Of a stretch of 64,000 bases of DNA, positions 1 to 8,627 are shown in pieces. The stretch lies in NCBI RefSeq assembly GCF_027594865.1, contig NZ_CP089391.1:62001-126000 (forward strand). Direction: 5' to 3'. Both the position numbers and the translations under genes were made by a program. The notes beneath the pieces are model-generated. The model searched no databases and had not been told where the DNA came from. It was given only the letters and a program-made list of their open reading frames with translations. The stretch's first letter is position 1. Each line of letters opens with the position of its first letter. Source of the stretch: Bradyrhizobium xenonodulans. GTDB taxonomy: Bacteria > Pseudomonadota > Alphaproteobacteria > Rhizobiales > Xanthobacteraceae.

Positions 1-120
1 GACAAAGCCTGGCGCTGGTACGAGCGCGAAGGTTTTGTGTTCGAGAAGGAGGAGATCGAACCGTCGAACGGGTTCATGATGAAATATTACAGGTGGAAGC
101 GGCTGCGGCCCGCCGGATAG
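1..120 (+). CDS. C-terminal fragment of a probable GNAT acetyltransferase
   Basis: The window opens inside a plus-strand reading frame that ends at TAG 118-120. The 39 visible residues contain WYEREGF, which resembles the conserved (F/W)YE+xGF signature near the C-terminus of GNAT N-acetyltransferases, followed by a basic tail. The N-terminal and acetyl-CoA-binding parts lie outside the window, so the substrate cannot be judged. The family call is inferred from one short motif. Confidence 0.5.
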   Translation, partial: DKAWRWYEREGFVFEKEEIEPSNGFMMKYYRWKRLRPAG

Positions 121-211
121 GCAGCGATGACCGGACGCAGCTTGCGGTTGTCATGCTCTCGACCTAGTGTGGCATGTCCGATGACGTCCCGCCTCTGATC
201 CCCTGGAATCC

Positions 212-1042
212 ATGTTTCGATTTGCTGCGTCGGCGCTCGTCCTGCTGTCCCTTCTGGCTCCAGCAGCAGCGCAAACCCCTCCCGCGACCACCACTCCCGC
301 CGCACCACAGGCGAAACCGGCCGCCAAGAAAGCGGCGCCGAAAGCGAAACCAGTTGCGAAACAGCCGGCCGCGATCGAGAGCGGCCCGTGCCGGCTCGGC
401 GTGATCTCGATGATCGGAGACCGCTACTCCGTACAGAAATTCGGCCTCACGATCTTCGAGAATGAGGCAAGCGATGTCCCGGTCGACTGGAGACTCGATG
501 ATCTCGTTTTCGCGCGTGTGCGCGCGGCAACGGGCGACGATCCCACGGTGCGAAGGATCACCTATCCCAAGGACGTTTTCGAGCCCTTCTATAATCCGAA
601 AACGATCCTCATCCGGGATCCCGGAGAGCGTCTGCCAACGATTGTGCGGAGCTTCACGGCGAATGCGAACTGCGATCGCTATCTCGTCGCAACCACGTTC
701 AAGGCGGAGCTGCCGAACACGCACATGACACTGAACGGCATCGGCACCTACAATCAAGGTCTCGGCAGCCTTCTCCGTCACTCGCACCTTTTCGCCAACA
801 TTGCGATCACGCTGATCGACGGTCGGAGCTACGAGGAGATCAAGCGTCCCTTTGTAAATTTCGGCGCGAACTTCGCCGCGGGCATGCGATTGACCGAAGA
901 CCCACTCAACAAGCTCGACAACTCGCTATTCCCTGATCCACCCGCGGCAGCTTCGACCAACGCGGCGCTGCGCGAGAGGACACGAGCACTCATCGTAGAC
1001 AGGCTCGACCGGAGCCTGCCCGGCTACCTCAAGGAAGACTGA
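212..1042 (+). CDS. secreted hypothetical protein
   Basis: This 276-residue protein begins with a clear signal peptide: Phe/Arg, then a hydrophobic stretch to about residue 20 ending in Ala-Ala-Ala, so periplasmic export is likely. Residues 22-54 form an Ala/Pro/Lys-rich low-complexity linker. The rest (about 58-276) is a compact soluble domain with only two cysteines, C60 and C154, which could form a disulfide. I do not recognise the family and see no catalytic motif. It stands alone between the GNAT-like fragment and a glutathione transferase gene. GGAA lies a few bases before the ATG. Confidence 0.75.
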   Translation: MFRFAASALVLLSLLAPAAAQTPPATTTPAAPQAKPAAKKAAPKAKPVAKQPAAIESGPCRLGVISMIGDRYSVQKFGLTIFENEASDVPVDWRLDDLVFARVRAATGDDPTVRRITYPKDVFEPFYNPKTILIRDPGERLPTIVRSFTANANCDRYLVATTFKAELPNTHMTLNGIGTYNQGLGSLLRHSHLFANIAITLIDGRSYEEIKRPFVNFGANFAAGMRLTEDPLNKLDNSLFPDPPAAASTNAALRERTRALIVDRLDRSLPGYLKED

Positions 1043-1240
1043 ACCGACACTCCGAGTTCGGACGAGTCTGTCGTGCGGAGCGACTGCGCCGATTCGCTCG
1101 GAGTGCTTGAGCATCAAGACAAATTGACAAGATATCGCCGAAGCCCGGACCATCCGGTCTAGGCATAGTGCGTTGCCCCTCCGGTGCAAACACGCAATGA
1201 ATGAGCCTTCGCCCGCTCATGCGATAGAAGGTTCCGCGCC

Positions 1241-1837
1241 ATGATCAAGCTCTATTGGTCGCCCCGCTCGCGCTCGTTCACGACGCTCTGGCTGATGGAG
1301 GAGAGCGGCCTGCCCTATGAGCGTGTGCTGACCGACATCTCGACCGGCGCGCAGAAGGCGCCGGACTATCTGAAGATCAATCCGATGGGCAAGGTGCCCG
1401 CGCTCAGCGACGGTGATGCCGCGCTCGGCGAAGCCGCGGCGATTTGCGCCTACATCGCGGACCGCTACCCCGAGACGAAGCTGGCGCCTGATGTGACCGA
1501 TCCGCGCCGTGCGCGCTATTTGCAATGGCTGTTCTTCTCGCCGGGCTGCATCGAGCCAGCCATCATCCAGATCTTCACCAAGATCGAGATTCCGACCTCG
1601 ACCGCGGCCTGGGGCAGTGCGACGCAGGTCTTCGACGTGCTGGAAGCCGCGCTCGCGAAGGGACCGTGGATTCTCGGCGAGGAGTTTTCCGCCGCCGACA
1701 TCACGATCGGCTCGGGGCTGAATTTCGCGGTGCGCCGGTTCAAGATGGTGCCGTCACGCCCGGCCTTCGATGCCTATCTGGCGCGCTGCCTGGCGCGGCC
1801 GGCGTTCCAGCGCGCGGAGACGATCGCGGCGGGCTGA
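1241..1837 (+). CDS. glutathione S-transferase family protein
   Basis: The 198-residue length and two-domain pattern are typical of cytosolic GSTs. Residues 1-75 look like the thioredoxin-fold glutathione-binding domain: it starts IKLYWSPRSRS and has the cis-proline loop NPMGKVPAL followed by an acidic/Gly segment at about 60-66. Residues 85-198 are the helical C-terminal domain, with FSAADITIG matching the conserved N-capping-box region. It probably conjugates glutathione to electrophiles or has a related thiol role; the substrate cannot be told. AAGG precedes the ATG. It is a single gene facing the end of fabI. Confidence 0.88.
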   Translation: MIKLYWSPRSRSFTTLWLMEESGLPYERVLTDISTGAQKAPDYLKINPMGKVPALSDGDAALGEAAAICAYIADRYPETKLAPDVTDPRRARYLQWLFFSPGCIEPAIIQIFTKIEIPTSTAAWGSATQVFDVLEAALAKGPWILGEEFSAADITIGSGLNFAVRRFKMVPSRPAFDAYLARCLARPAFQRAETIAAG

Positions 1838-1857
1838 AACAGCTCTCGTAGCTCTCG

Positions 1858-1949
1858 TAGGGTGAGCAAAGCGAAGCGTGCCCACGTCTTGTACCTATCA
1901 AGATTTCGGAGAGATGGTGGGCACGTCGCTTGCGCGCCTTTGCCCACCC
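1858..1949. repeat. dispersed intergenic palindromic repeat, copy A
   Basis: Two arms of about 30 bases, 1858-1886 and 1917-1949, are related as inverted repeats (GGTGAGCAAAGCGAAG on one side, GCCTTTGCCCACCC on the other). The same element recurs at 25830-25915 in the opposite arrangement. It fills the gap between the convergent gst and fabI genes and could act as a bidirectional terminator. A tandem duplication of AGCTCTCGT just precedes it at 1841-1858. Confidence 0.7.
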
Positions 1950-1958
1950 AACGGCGTC

Positions 1959-2759
1959 CTATTCTTCCGTCTTCAAATCGTCCGGCCGCGGCATCAGGAC
2001 GATATTGTAACCGGAATCGACATAGTGGATTTCGCCGGTCACGCCGCCGGAGAGATCCGACAGCAGATAGAGCGCCGAGCCGCCGAGTTCGTCGAGCGTG
2101 ACGCCGCGGCGGAGCGGCGAATGTTTTTGCATGAAGGCGAACATCGCGCGGGCCTCGCCGATGCCGGAGCCGGCAAGCGTACGAATGGGGCCGGCGGAGA
2201 TCGCGTTGACGCGGATGCCACGCGGTCCGAAATCGGAGGCGAGATAGCGCACCGAGGCTTCCAGCGCTGCCTTGGCCACGCCCATCACGTTGTAGTTCGG
2301 CATCGAGCGCTCCGAGGCGCCGAAGGTCAGCGTGATCATGCTGCCGCCCTCCGTCATCAGTTCGGCGGCGCGCTTTGCGACCTCCGTGAAGGAGAAGCAG
2401 GAAATCACCATCGTGCGCGAAAAGTTCTCGCGGCTGGTGTCGGCGTAGCGGCCCTTGAGCTCGTTCTTGTCGGCGAAACCGATCGCGTGGATGACGAAAT
2501 CGAGCTTGCCCCATTTTTCACGCAGCGCATCGAAGGTGGCATCGACGCTGGCGATGTCCTCGACGTCGCAAGGCAGCACCAGGTCCACGCCGAGCTGCTC
2601 CGCCAGGGGCTTGACGCGCTTGCCGAGGGCCTCGCCCTGGAAGGTGAAGGCGAGCTCGGCGCCATGGGCATGCAGCGTCTTCGCCATGCCCCAGGCGATC
2701 GAATGATCATTGGCGATGCCCATGATCAGACCGCGCTTGCCTTTCATCAAACCTTCCAT
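1959..2759 (-). CDS. fabI: enoyl-[acyl-carrier-protein] reductase (NADH)
   Basis: FabI reduces trans-2-enoyl-ACP to acyl-ACP, the last step of each type II fatty acid elongation cycle, in the cytoplasm. The 266-residue protein starts MEGLMKGKRGLIMG, with the nucleotide-binding glycine-rich segment and NDHSIAWG. The Tyr-x6-Lys catalytic pair characteristic of FabI is Y156 (in MPNYNVMG) and K163, the same numbers as in E. coli FabI. The C-terminus has the usual GEIHYVDSGYN. It is the last gene of a fabA-fabB-fabI cluster, 120 bp after fabB with a strong hairpin between them. Confidence 0.95.
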   Translation of the reverse strand: MEGLMKGKRGLIMGIANDHSIAWGMAKTLHAHGAELAFTFQGEALGKRVKPLAEQLGVDLVLPCDVEDIASVDATFDALREKWGKLDFVIHAIGFADKNELKGRYADTSRENFSRTMVISCFSFTEVAKRAAELMTEGGSMITLTFGASERSMPNYNVMGVAKAALEASVRYLASDFGPRGIRVNAISAGPIRTLAGSGIGEARAMFAFMQKHSPLRRGVTLDELGGSALYLLSDLSGGVTGEIHYVDSGYNIVLMPRPDDLKTEE

Positions 2760-2822
2760 CTCAGGACCACCTTCCGCTTTTGTGCCGGCCCGACGCCTTC
2801 GGAGCCCAAGGTCAAAACGTGG

Positions 2823-2845
2823 ATGGCCGGGGCAAGCCCGGCCAT
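2823..2845. repeat. perfect 9-bp hairpin between fabB and fabI
   Basis: Arms 2823-2831 (ATGGCCGGG) and 2837-2845 (CCCGGCCAT) enclose the loop GCAAG. There is no T-tract on the minus-strand side, so it is more likely an mRNA-stabilising or attenuating hairpin than a full terminator. Related GGCCGGGC palindromes occur at 5549-5605 and near 55760, so it is probably one of the dispersed intergenic palindromes of this genome. Confidence 0.6.
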
Positions 2846-2879
2846 GACGAGAAAAATCAACGATGCGTCAACGACGCCG

Positions 2880-4103
2880 TCACACATCCAGCCGGCTGAA
2901 CACCAGCGTGGCGTTGGTGCCGCCGAAGCCGAAGGAGTTCGACAGCACGGTGCCGATTTTGACGTTGTCGATGCGCTTGCGCACGATCGGCATGTCGGCA
3001 AACACGGGATCCAGCTCCTGGATGTGGGCGCTTTCGCAGATGAAACCGTTGTTCATCATCAGCAGCGAGTAGATCGCCTCCTGCACGCCGGTTGCGCCGA
3101 GCGAGTGACCGGTCAGCGCCTTGGTCGCCGAGATCGGCGGGCATTTCTCGCCGGCGCCGAACACCCTGCGAAGTGCGTCGATCTCCGGCGGATCGCCGGC
3201 CGGCGTCGAGGTCGCGTGCGGATTGATGTAGTCGACCTTGGTCTTCACCGTCGACATCGCCATGCGCATGCAGCGCTCGGCACCCTCACCGGAGGGCGCA
3301 ACCATGTCGTAGCCGTCCGACGTCGCGCCGTAGCCGACGATCTCACCGTAGATGCGCGCGCCGCGCGCCTTGGCATGCTCGAGCTCTTCCAGCACCAGCA
3401 CGCCGGCGCCGCCGGCAATGACGAAGCCGTCGCGGTTGACGTCGTAGGGACGCGAGGCCGTGGCGGGCGTGTCGTTGTATTTCGAGGACATCGCGCCCAT
3501 GGCGTCGAACAGCACCGAGAGCGACCAGTCCAGCTCCTCGCAGCCGCCGGCGAAGATGACGTCCTGCTTGCCGATCTGGATCGTCTCATAGGCGTTGCCG
3601 ACGCAGTGGTTCGACGTCGCGCAGGCCGAGGAGATCGAATAGTTCACGCCCTTGATCTTGAACCAGGTCGCGAGTGTCGCGGAGGCCGTGGACGACATCG
3701 CCTTCGGCACTGCAAACGGCCCGACGCGCTTCGGCCCCTTGGTGCGGGTGATGTCAGCGGCTTCGACGATGGTGCGGGCGGACGGGCCACCAGAGCCCAT
3801 GATGATGCCGGTGCGGATGTTGGAGACTTCGTCGGGCGACAGACCGGAGTCCTGGATCGCCTGCTCCATCGCGATGTGATTCCACCCCGCCCCCTGGCCG
3901 AGGAAGCGCATCGCGCGCCGGTCGACGACCGTCGCAGGATCGATCGTCGGCGCACCTTGCACCTGCGAACGGAAGCCGAGCTCGGCATATTTCTCAGCCC
4001 GCGAAATGCCCGACTTCGCCTCGTGGAGGCTCGCAAGCACTTCCTGGGTGTTGTTTCCGATCGACGAGACAATGCCCATCCCGGTGACCACAACCCGCCT
4101 CAT
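2880..4103 (-). CDS. fabB: 3-oxoacyl-[acyl-carrier-protein] synthase I
   Basis: FabB condenses malonyl-ACP with acyl-ACP and is the elongating enzyme needed for unsaturated fatty acid synthesis. The 407-residue protein begins [16 protein letters not shown], the usual KAS start. The Cys-His-His triad is visible: Cys in [10 protein letters not shown], His in [14 protein letters not shown], and His in [12 protein letters not shown]. Pairing with an adjacent fabA identifies it as FabB rather than FabF. It lies 43 bp downstream of fabA on the same strand, so co-transcription is expected. Confidence 0.95.
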   Translation of the reverse strand: MRRVVVTGMGIVSSIGNNTQEVLASLHEAKSGISRAEKYAELGFRSQVQGAPTIDPATVVDRRAMRFLGQGAGWNHIAMEQAIQDSGLSPDEVSNIRTGIIMGSGGPSARTIVEAADITRTKGPKRVGPFAVPKAMSSTASATLATWFKIKGVNYSISSACATSNHCVGNAYETIQIGKQDVIFAGGCEELDWSLSVLFDAMGAMSSKYNDTPATASRPYDVNRDGFVIAGGAGVLVLEELEHAKARGARIYGEIVGYGATSDGYDMVAPSGEGAERCMRMAMSTVKTKVDYINPHATSTPAGDPPEIDALRRVFGAGEKCPPISATKALTGHSLGATGVQEAIYSLLMMNNGFICESAHIQELDPVFADMPIVRKRIDNVKIGTVLSNSFGFGGTNATLVFSRLDV

Positions 4104-4146
4104 GACAGCCTCGCCTTAAATCGTTGTCTTTCTTGGTGTGATGCGC

Positions 4147-4668
4147 TCAGCCCAGGCTCACGCCCTGCTTGAACAGGCCGACCTTCAGGTCCTTGGCGCG
4201 ATAGATAATCTGGTCATCGACCGAAAGCCATCCGTCGGCGATGCCGAGCACCAGCTTTGCCCGCATCACGCGCTTGATATCGACGTTGTACACAACCTTG
4301 CGGGCGTCGGGCAGCACCTGGCCGCTGAACTTCAGCTCGTTGAGACCAAGCGCGCGGCCGCGACCTTCGCCACCGCTCCAGCCCAGAAAGAAGCCGACCA
4401 TTTGCCACAGCGCATCGAGGCCGAGGCAGCCGGGCATGACAGGATCGTTCTTGAAGTGGCAGCCGAAGAACCAGAGGTCGGGCTTCACATCGAGCTCGGC
4501 GCGCACCACACCCTTGCCGAACTCGCCGCCATTGTCGTTGATGTCCGTGATGCGGTCGAACATGAGCATCGGCGGCAGCGGCAGCTGGGCATTGCCCGGG
4601 CCGAACATCTCGCCGCGGGCACATGCCAGCAAATCTTCATATTCGTAACCGTTGCGCCTGTTCAGCAT
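4147..4668 (-). CDS. fabA: 3-hydroxydecanoyl-[acyl-carrier-protein] dehydratase/isomerase
   Basis: FabA dehydrates 3-hydroxyacyl-ACP and isomerises the C10 trans-2 product to cis-3, creating the double bond of unsaturated fatty acids. At 173 residues it has the normal FabA length. The active-site region is intact: His in [19 protein letters not shown] and the acidic residue in GLDALWQ. It heads the fabA-fabB-fabI cluster and is divergent from irr across a 356-bp gap. Confidence 0.95.
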   Translation of the reverse strand: MLNRRNGYEYEDLLACARGEMFGPGNAQLPLPPMLMFDRITDINDNGGEFGKGVVRAELDVKPDLWFFGCHFKNDPVMPGCLGLDALWQMVGFFLGWSGGEGRGRALGLNELKFSGQVLPDARKVVYNVDIKRVMRAKLVLGIADGWLSVDDQIIYRAKDLKVGLFKQGVSLG

Positions 4669-5024
4669 GCGGAAGCCTCTGTTCTAACCCCGATTGAGCG
4701 GCGTTTCTGGCAAAAATGGGCCCCGTTCTGTTCGGAAAGCAACGCCAATTGCCGTTGTCAGCAGGCGCGAATGCCGAGAGCCCGGATGGACCTGCGAACC
4801 CGGCCTCAATGCCCGGCCGCGCCACGATCGGCTTAGCGGAACCGCGCGCTCTCTAACACAGGCATTTCGGGTGGCAAAGCGATCTCATGAAGGTAAAATG
4901 ACTGCGCCCTCGCCCGGTTCCATAGCTGATTAGAACCTCTCTAGTTGCGAGAAACTTGCATCTGCATCTATCTGTCCATATATTGCATGTTGATACAGTG
5001 TCCACGCGTGCCTGAAATCTGGAA
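4669..5024. other. 356-bp divergent intergenic region, fabA / irr
   Basis: This gap holds the promoters of fabA (leftward) and irr (rightward). The irr-proximal third is AT-rich compared with its surroundings and contains the three hexamers at 4946-4968. The fabA-proximal part shows no open frame I trust and no strong palindrome. Confidence 0.7.
4946..4968 (+). promoter_or_regulatory. putative Fur-binding hexamer repeats upstream of irr
   Basis: Three direct hexamers lie upstream of irr: TGCGAG (4946-4951), TGCATC (4957-4962) and TGCATC (4963-4968). From memory, B. japonicum Fur binds the irr promoter through three imperfect direct hexamers of this kind rather than a classical Fur box. The repeats are seen directly; the Fur role is inferred from that precedent. 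Confidence 0.55.
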
Positions 5025-5516
5025 ATGAGCGAGAATACCGCGCCACATCACGACGACGACGTCCATGCCGCGGCCCTCCTGTCCGGCCGCCAGCCGGCTT
5101 TGACCGGCTGCCCGTGGCACGATGTCAACGAAATGCTCCAGTCCGCCGGGCTTCGTCCGACGCGCCAGCGCATGGCGCTCGGCTGGCTCCTGTTCGGCAA
5201 GGGTGCTCGCCACCTCACGGCTGAAATGCTGTACGAGGAAGCGACCCTCGCCAAGGTCCCGGTGTCGCTGGCGACCGTCTACAACACGCTGAACCAGCTC
5301 ACCGACGCCGGCCTGCTGCGCCAGGTCAGCGTCGACGGCACCAAGACCTATTTCGACACCAACGTCACCACCCACCACCATTATTACCTTGAGAACAGCC
5401 ACGAGCTGGTCGATATCGAGGATCCGCATCTGGCGCTGTCCAAGATGCCGGAGGTGCCGGAGGGTTACGAGATCGCCCGCATCGACATGGTCGTGCGCCT
5501 GCGCAAGAAGCGCTGA
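5025..5516 (+). CDS. irr: iron response regulator Irr (Fur family)
   Basis: Irr is the heme-responsive regulator of iron and heme metabolism in rhizobia; it accumulates when iron is low and is degraded when it binds heme delivered by ferrochelatase. The 163-residue protein carries the heme-regulatory motif GCPWHDV with Cys29, and the His cluster THHHYY at H117-H119, the second heme site in B. japonicum Irr. Residues 35-100 form the winged-helix DNA-binding domain (LRPTRQRMAL, SLATVYNTLN). The ATG follows GGAA. It is divergent from the fab cluster. Confidence 0.96.
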   Translation: MSENTAPHHDDDVHAAALLSGRQPALTGCPWHDVNEMLQSAGLRPTRQRMALGWLLFGKGARHLTAEMLYEEATLAKVPVSLATVYNTLNQLTDAGLLRQVSVDGTKTYFDTNVTTHHHYYLENSHELVDIEDPHLALSKMPEVPEGYEIARIDMVVRLRKKR

Positions 5517-5548
5517 GCTCAATCCAAGGCTGCTAGTTTGTTCGTCAT

Positions 5549-5605
5549 GGCCGGGCATAGCCGTCCGAAGGACGGCGTCGCTTGCGCTCCGCCTATGTCC
5601 CGGCC
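5549..5605. repeat. GGCCGGGCATAG dispersed palindrome
   Basis: Arms 5549-5560 and 5593-5605 (CTATGTCCCGGCC) are inverted repeats, with a second small palindrome CCGTCC-GAA-GGACGG inside. It occupies the gap between the convergent irr and SH3-protein genes and probably serves as a shared terminator. It belongs to the GGCCGGGC-type intergenic repeats also seen at 2823-2845. Confidence 0.6.
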
Positions 5606-5623
5606 CATTGTCGTTTCAGGCCG

Positions 5624-6154
5624 TCAGTTGACCTGCTCGTCCGAGTACACGCCCCAGAGGCGCTCCTGCTGGATCCAGCCGTCAAAGCCATTGCCGGTGA
5701 CGCGGCACCAGTTTGCAGTGCACTTCTTGACCTGAGTGACGACGCCGGCCTGGAGCTTGGCCGCAACCGCGCTGTCGAGATCGGCCCGGTCGTAGATCGG
5801 AGCCAGCTCGTCCTTGTGCTTCATGGTGACGACCGCGGTCCGGCGGCCCGACAGCAGCGAGTGATAGACCCAGCCCTCGGCGCCTTCGGAATCGCGCACC
5901 CGGCGCCAGTTCTCGAACTCGGCGGTGATTTCGACCGGCAGGCCGGCGCGGGTGTAGACCCAGGCCACGTCATTGTCCTTGGTCGGGCCGGCGCGGACGT
6001 TCACATGATCCGATTTGAGGCTGACATAGCGCGGCACGGGCAGGCCGCTGGCGGTCTGGGGGGTGCTGTCCTTCGCCGCGTGCGAGGGGCCGACCGAGGC
6101 GCTCAACCAGGTGCAAACGAGCGCCATCACCGAACAAAAACGCCCCAACACCAT
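5624..6154 (-). CDS. exported SH3-domain protein
   Basis: This protein of about 176 residues begins with a signal peptide (hydrophobic MALVCTWLSASV, cleavage near SHA-AK). Two bacterial SH3-like repeats follow: one with SDHVNVRAGPTKDNDVAWVY at about residues 48-67, and a second ending NGFDGWIQQERLWGVY. Such domains bind cell-wall peptides, so a periplasmic peptidoglycan-associated role is likely; no catalytic domain is attached. The start is the ATG at 6154, with AGGAG eight bases upstream; the TTG one codon earlier is not needed. Confidence 0.82.
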   Translation of the reverse strand: MVLGRFCSVMALVCTWLSASVGPSHAAKDSTPQTASGLPVPRYVSLKSDHVNVRAGPTKDNDVAWVYTRAGLPVEITAEFENWRRVRDSEGAEGWVYHSLLSGRRTAVVTMKHKDELAPIYDRADLDSAVAAKLQAGVVTQVKKCTANWCRVTGNGFDGWIQQERLWGVYSDEQVN

Positions 6155-6476
6155 CAACCCGTCTCCTGTCGAGGACCCCGCCGAGCCGGATCCTCACCCC
6201 AAATTCCAAACCTGCCGCGAATCCCCTGACCCGCCCCACGCGGGTGTTCCCGAAGCCTTAGCCCGTGGTTCTTGTCTTGGCCCGGCCTTCTGCTAGAGAG
6301 GACGGACATCTGAACAACCAGTTTGGCCCGATTTTCCGGCCGGAAATGTCGGGAGAGCTTGAAGGAAACGCCGGGGACGACACGGCAAAGGCAGTGTCGA
6401 ACAACCGGGTTAATGAGGCCTCAACGGCCGGCCTTTGGCGACAGAGGCGGCCTGCAACGCCTCATGAGGGCAGGAC
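6155..6476. other. 322-bp divergent intergenic region
   Basis: It separates the SH3-protein gene from the 2-hydroxyacid dehydrogenase gene and must hold both promoters. The only striking element is the perfect palindrome at 6333-6346. No further reading frame looks real. Confidence 0.6.
6333..6346. promoter_or_regulatory. perfect 14-bp palindrome TTTCCGGCCGGAAA
   Basis: TTTCCGGCCGGAAA is self-complementary with no spacer and lies about 130 bp upstream of the 2-hydroxyacid dehydrogenase start and 180 bp upstream of the SH3-protein start. Its position fits a regulator site, but no cognate regulator is adjacent, and it may be fortuitous. Confidence 0.35.
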
Positions 6477-7478
6477 ATGTCGGTGAAGAAAAAGCCCCTC
6501 GTCGTGGTGACGCGCAAGCTGCCGGACTCGATCGAGACCCGGATGCGTGAGCTGTTCGACGCGCGGATCAATCTCGACGACACGCCGATGTCGGCCGAGC
6601 AGATCGCGGAAGCCGCGCGCACGGCCGACGTGCTGGTTCCGACGGTCACCGACCACATCAGCGCCGATGTCGTGAACCAGCCGGATTGCAAGCTCCGCCT
6701 GATCGCCAATTTCGGCAACGGCGTCGACAATATCGACGTCGAGGCCGCGCATGCCCGCGGCATCACCGTCACCAACACGCCGAAAGTCCTGACCGAAGAC
6801 ACCGCCGACATGACCATGGCGCTGATCCTGGCCGTGCCGCGCCGGATGATCGAAGGCGCTTCGATCCTGACGGAAGGAAAGCCCTGGCCGGGCTGGTCGC
6901 CGACCTGGATGCTCGGCCACCGCATCGGCGGAAAACGCCTCGGCATCATCGGCATGGGCCGGATCGGCCAGGCGGTGGCACGCCGCGCCCGCGCCTTCGG
7001 CCTCCAGATCCACTATCACAACCGCCGTCCCGTCGCGCCGAAGATCGCGGAAGAGTTGGGCGCGACCTATTGGGAAAGCCTCGACCAGATGCTGGCGCGG
7101 ATGGACATCATTTCCGTCAACTGTCCGCACACGCCGGCGACCTATCATCTGCTTTCGGCGCGACGGCTGAAGCTGATCCGCAAAGACGCCTACATCGTCA
7201 ACACCGCGCGCGGCGAGGTCACCGACGAGGATACGCTGATCAAGCTGATCGAAGGCGGCGAGATCGGCGGCGCCGGGCTCGACGTCTACGAGCACGAGCC
7301 CGCGGTCAATCCGAAGCTGGTGCGGCTCGCCAAGGCCGGCAAGGTGACGCTGCTGCCGCATATGGGCTCGGCCACGATCGAGGGCCGCGTCGAGATGGGC
7401 GAGAAGGTGATCATCAACATCCGCACCTTCCTCGACGCGCACAAGCCGCCGGATCGCGTGCTGCCGAGCATGCTCTGA
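6477..7478 (+). CDS. D-isomer-specific 2-hydroxyacid dehydrogenase
   Basis: This 333-residue NAD(P)-dependent dehydrogenase interconverts D-2-hydroxyacids and 2-oxoacids; glyoxylate/hydroxypyruvate reduction is the likeliest activity. The Rossmann motif is LGIIGMGRIGQAVARRA (about 155-171). The catalytic Arg lies in NTARGEVTDE, the Glu in DVYEHEP and the His in LLPHMGSAT, all in family order. GAGGGCAGGA precedes the ATG. It is a single gene, followed by a dispersed repeat pair and a convergent lysR. Confidence 0.9.
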   Translation: MSVKKKPLVVVTRKLPDSIETRMRELFDARINLDDTPMSAEQIAEAARTADVLVPTVTDHISADVVNQPDCKLRLIANFGNGVDNIDVEAAHARGITVTNTPKVLTEDTADMTMALILAVPRRMIEGASILTEGKPWPGWSPTWMLGHRIGGKRLGIIGMGRIGQAVARRARAFGLQIHYHNRRPVAPKIAEELGATYWESLDQMLARMDIISVNCPHTPATYHLLSARRLKLIRKDAYIVNTARGEVTDEDTLIKLIEGGEIGGAGLDVYEHEPAVNPKLVRLAKAGKVTLLPHMGSATIEGRVEMGEKVIINIRTFLDAHKPPDRVLPSML

Positions 7479-7490
7479 TACGCTCTCCGT

Positions 7491-7596
7491 CCTCATCCTG
7501 AGGAGCCGCGAAGCGGCGTCTCGAAGGATGGCCACAGGCGAGAGCCGGGCCTTTCATGGTTCGAGACGGCGCTTCGCGCCTCCTCACCATGAGGGT
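7491..7596. repeat. REP-pair element, copy 1
   Basis: Two related hairpins lie head to head: arm 7491-7530 (palindromic core GAGCCGCGAAGCGGCGTC) and arm 7553-7596 (core GGCGCTTCGCGCC). Both arms recur exactly, inverted as a unit, at 10467-10575, while the 20-odd bases between arms differ. The layout is that of a REPIN-like dispersed element and also marks the 3' end of the dehydrogenase transcript. Confidence 0.8.
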
Positions 7597-7604
7597 CTGG
7601 TGTC

Positions 7605-8510
7605 TCAACGTACCGCGCGCTTGCGCCAGTTCGCGACGAAGTCGATGAAGGCCCGCAGCGCCGGCGGCACCTGGCGCCGGCTCGGATAATACAGGAACGG
7701 TCCGGGAAACGGTTCGCACCAGTCTTCCATCATGCTGACCAGCGCGCCGGATTTCACGGCTTCGCCGACATAACCATCGAGGCTTGCCCAGATACCGACG
7801 CCGGCGAGTGCGGCGTGCATGGCAAGGTTCATATTGGTCGAGATCAGCTTTGCCGGCGGATCGACCTTCATGATCTGGCCGGCCTTCTCGAACTCCCAAT
7901 CGTGCATGACGCCGCTCGAGTAGCGCGCGCGGATGCAGTCATGGTCGAGCAGGTCCTTGGGATGCTTCGGCCGGCCGCGCCGCGCGATGTAATCGGGCGA
8001 TGCGACGACAACATAACTCTGCGGGCCGCTCAGCGGGATCGCCACCATGTCCTGCGCGAGATGCTCGCCATAGCGCACGCCGGCGTCATAGCCCCCACTG
8101 ACGATGTCGACGAAGCCGCTTTCGCTGACGATGTCGAGATCGACCTGCGGATGCGCGGCGAGGAACGGCCCGGCCATCGGCGCCAGCACGAGGTCGACCG
8201 CCGGCGGCGGTGCGTTGATCCGCAGCCGGCCCGAAGCGACCTCGCGCAAGCCGCGGACCTGATCCAGGGCGTCACCGACGTCCTGCAGCGCCGGCGCCAC
8301 GCGGGACAGCAGCAGCTCGCCCGCCTCGGTCAGCGCGACGCTGCGGGTGGTGCGGTTCATCAGGCGGACGCCGAGGCGTTCCTCCAGGTCCCGTAACCGC
8401 TGGCTAAGGCTCGACACCGACACACGAATTTCCACCGCTGCGCGCCGGAAATTGCGGGTGCGGGCGACTGCTACGAAGGCGTCGAGGTCGCGTAGGTCGG
8501 GATCGGCCAT
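7605..8510 (-). CDS. LysR family transcriptional regulator
   Basis: The 301-residue length is standard for LysR proteins. Residues 5-64 are the winged helix-turn-helix (LDAFVAVARTRNFRRAA, VSVSSLSQRLRDLEERLG, LMNRTTRSVALTEAG). Residues 90-300 are the periplasmic-binding-like effector domain. It is divergent from an aldo-keto reductase gene with a 117-bp spacer, the usual arrangement for a LysR regulator and its target. The inducer is unknown. Confidence 0.92.
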   Translation of the reverse strand: MADPDLRDLDAFVAVARTRNFRRAAVEIRVSVSSLSQRLRDLEERLGVRLMNRTTRSVALTEAGELLLSRVAPALQDVGDALDQVRGLREVASGRLRINAPPPAVDLVLAPMAGPFLAAHPQVDLDIVSESGFVDIVSGGYDAGVRYGEHLAQDMVAIPLSGPQSYVVVASPDYIARRGRPKHPKDLLDHDCIRARYSSGVMHDWEFEKAGQIMKVDPPAKLISTNMNLAMHAALAGVGIWASLDGYVGEAVKSGALVSMMEDWCEPFPGPFLYYPSRRQVPPALRAFIDFVANWRKRAVR

Positions 8511-8529
8511 TGTTCGCTAATGTGAACAA
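8510..8529. promoter_or_regulatory. possible LysR-type operator overlapping the lysR start
   Basis: TTGTTC (8510-8515) and GAACAA (8524-8529) are perfect 6-bp inverted arms separated by 8 bp, giving a T-N11-A type site. It overlaps the lysR start codon and faces the aldo-keto reductase promoter, as expected for autorepression plus target activation. Assignment is from position and symmetry only. Confidence 0.4.
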
Positions 8530-8627
8530 GGTATTCTGGATTGTCCAGCTTATGGGCGTAATCGGTCAGGCGCATATCTGGCCTCGTCAGGCGGCGGAGT
8601 CAGCCGCATTTTTCGAGGAGAGCCATC

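Noticed and set aside
1878..4172. 764-residue open frame on the plus strand
   Set aside because: It runs antisense through fabI and fabB, which have complete catalytic motifs. High GC leaves long open frames opposite real genes; the translation is Arg/His/Asp-rich with no domain.
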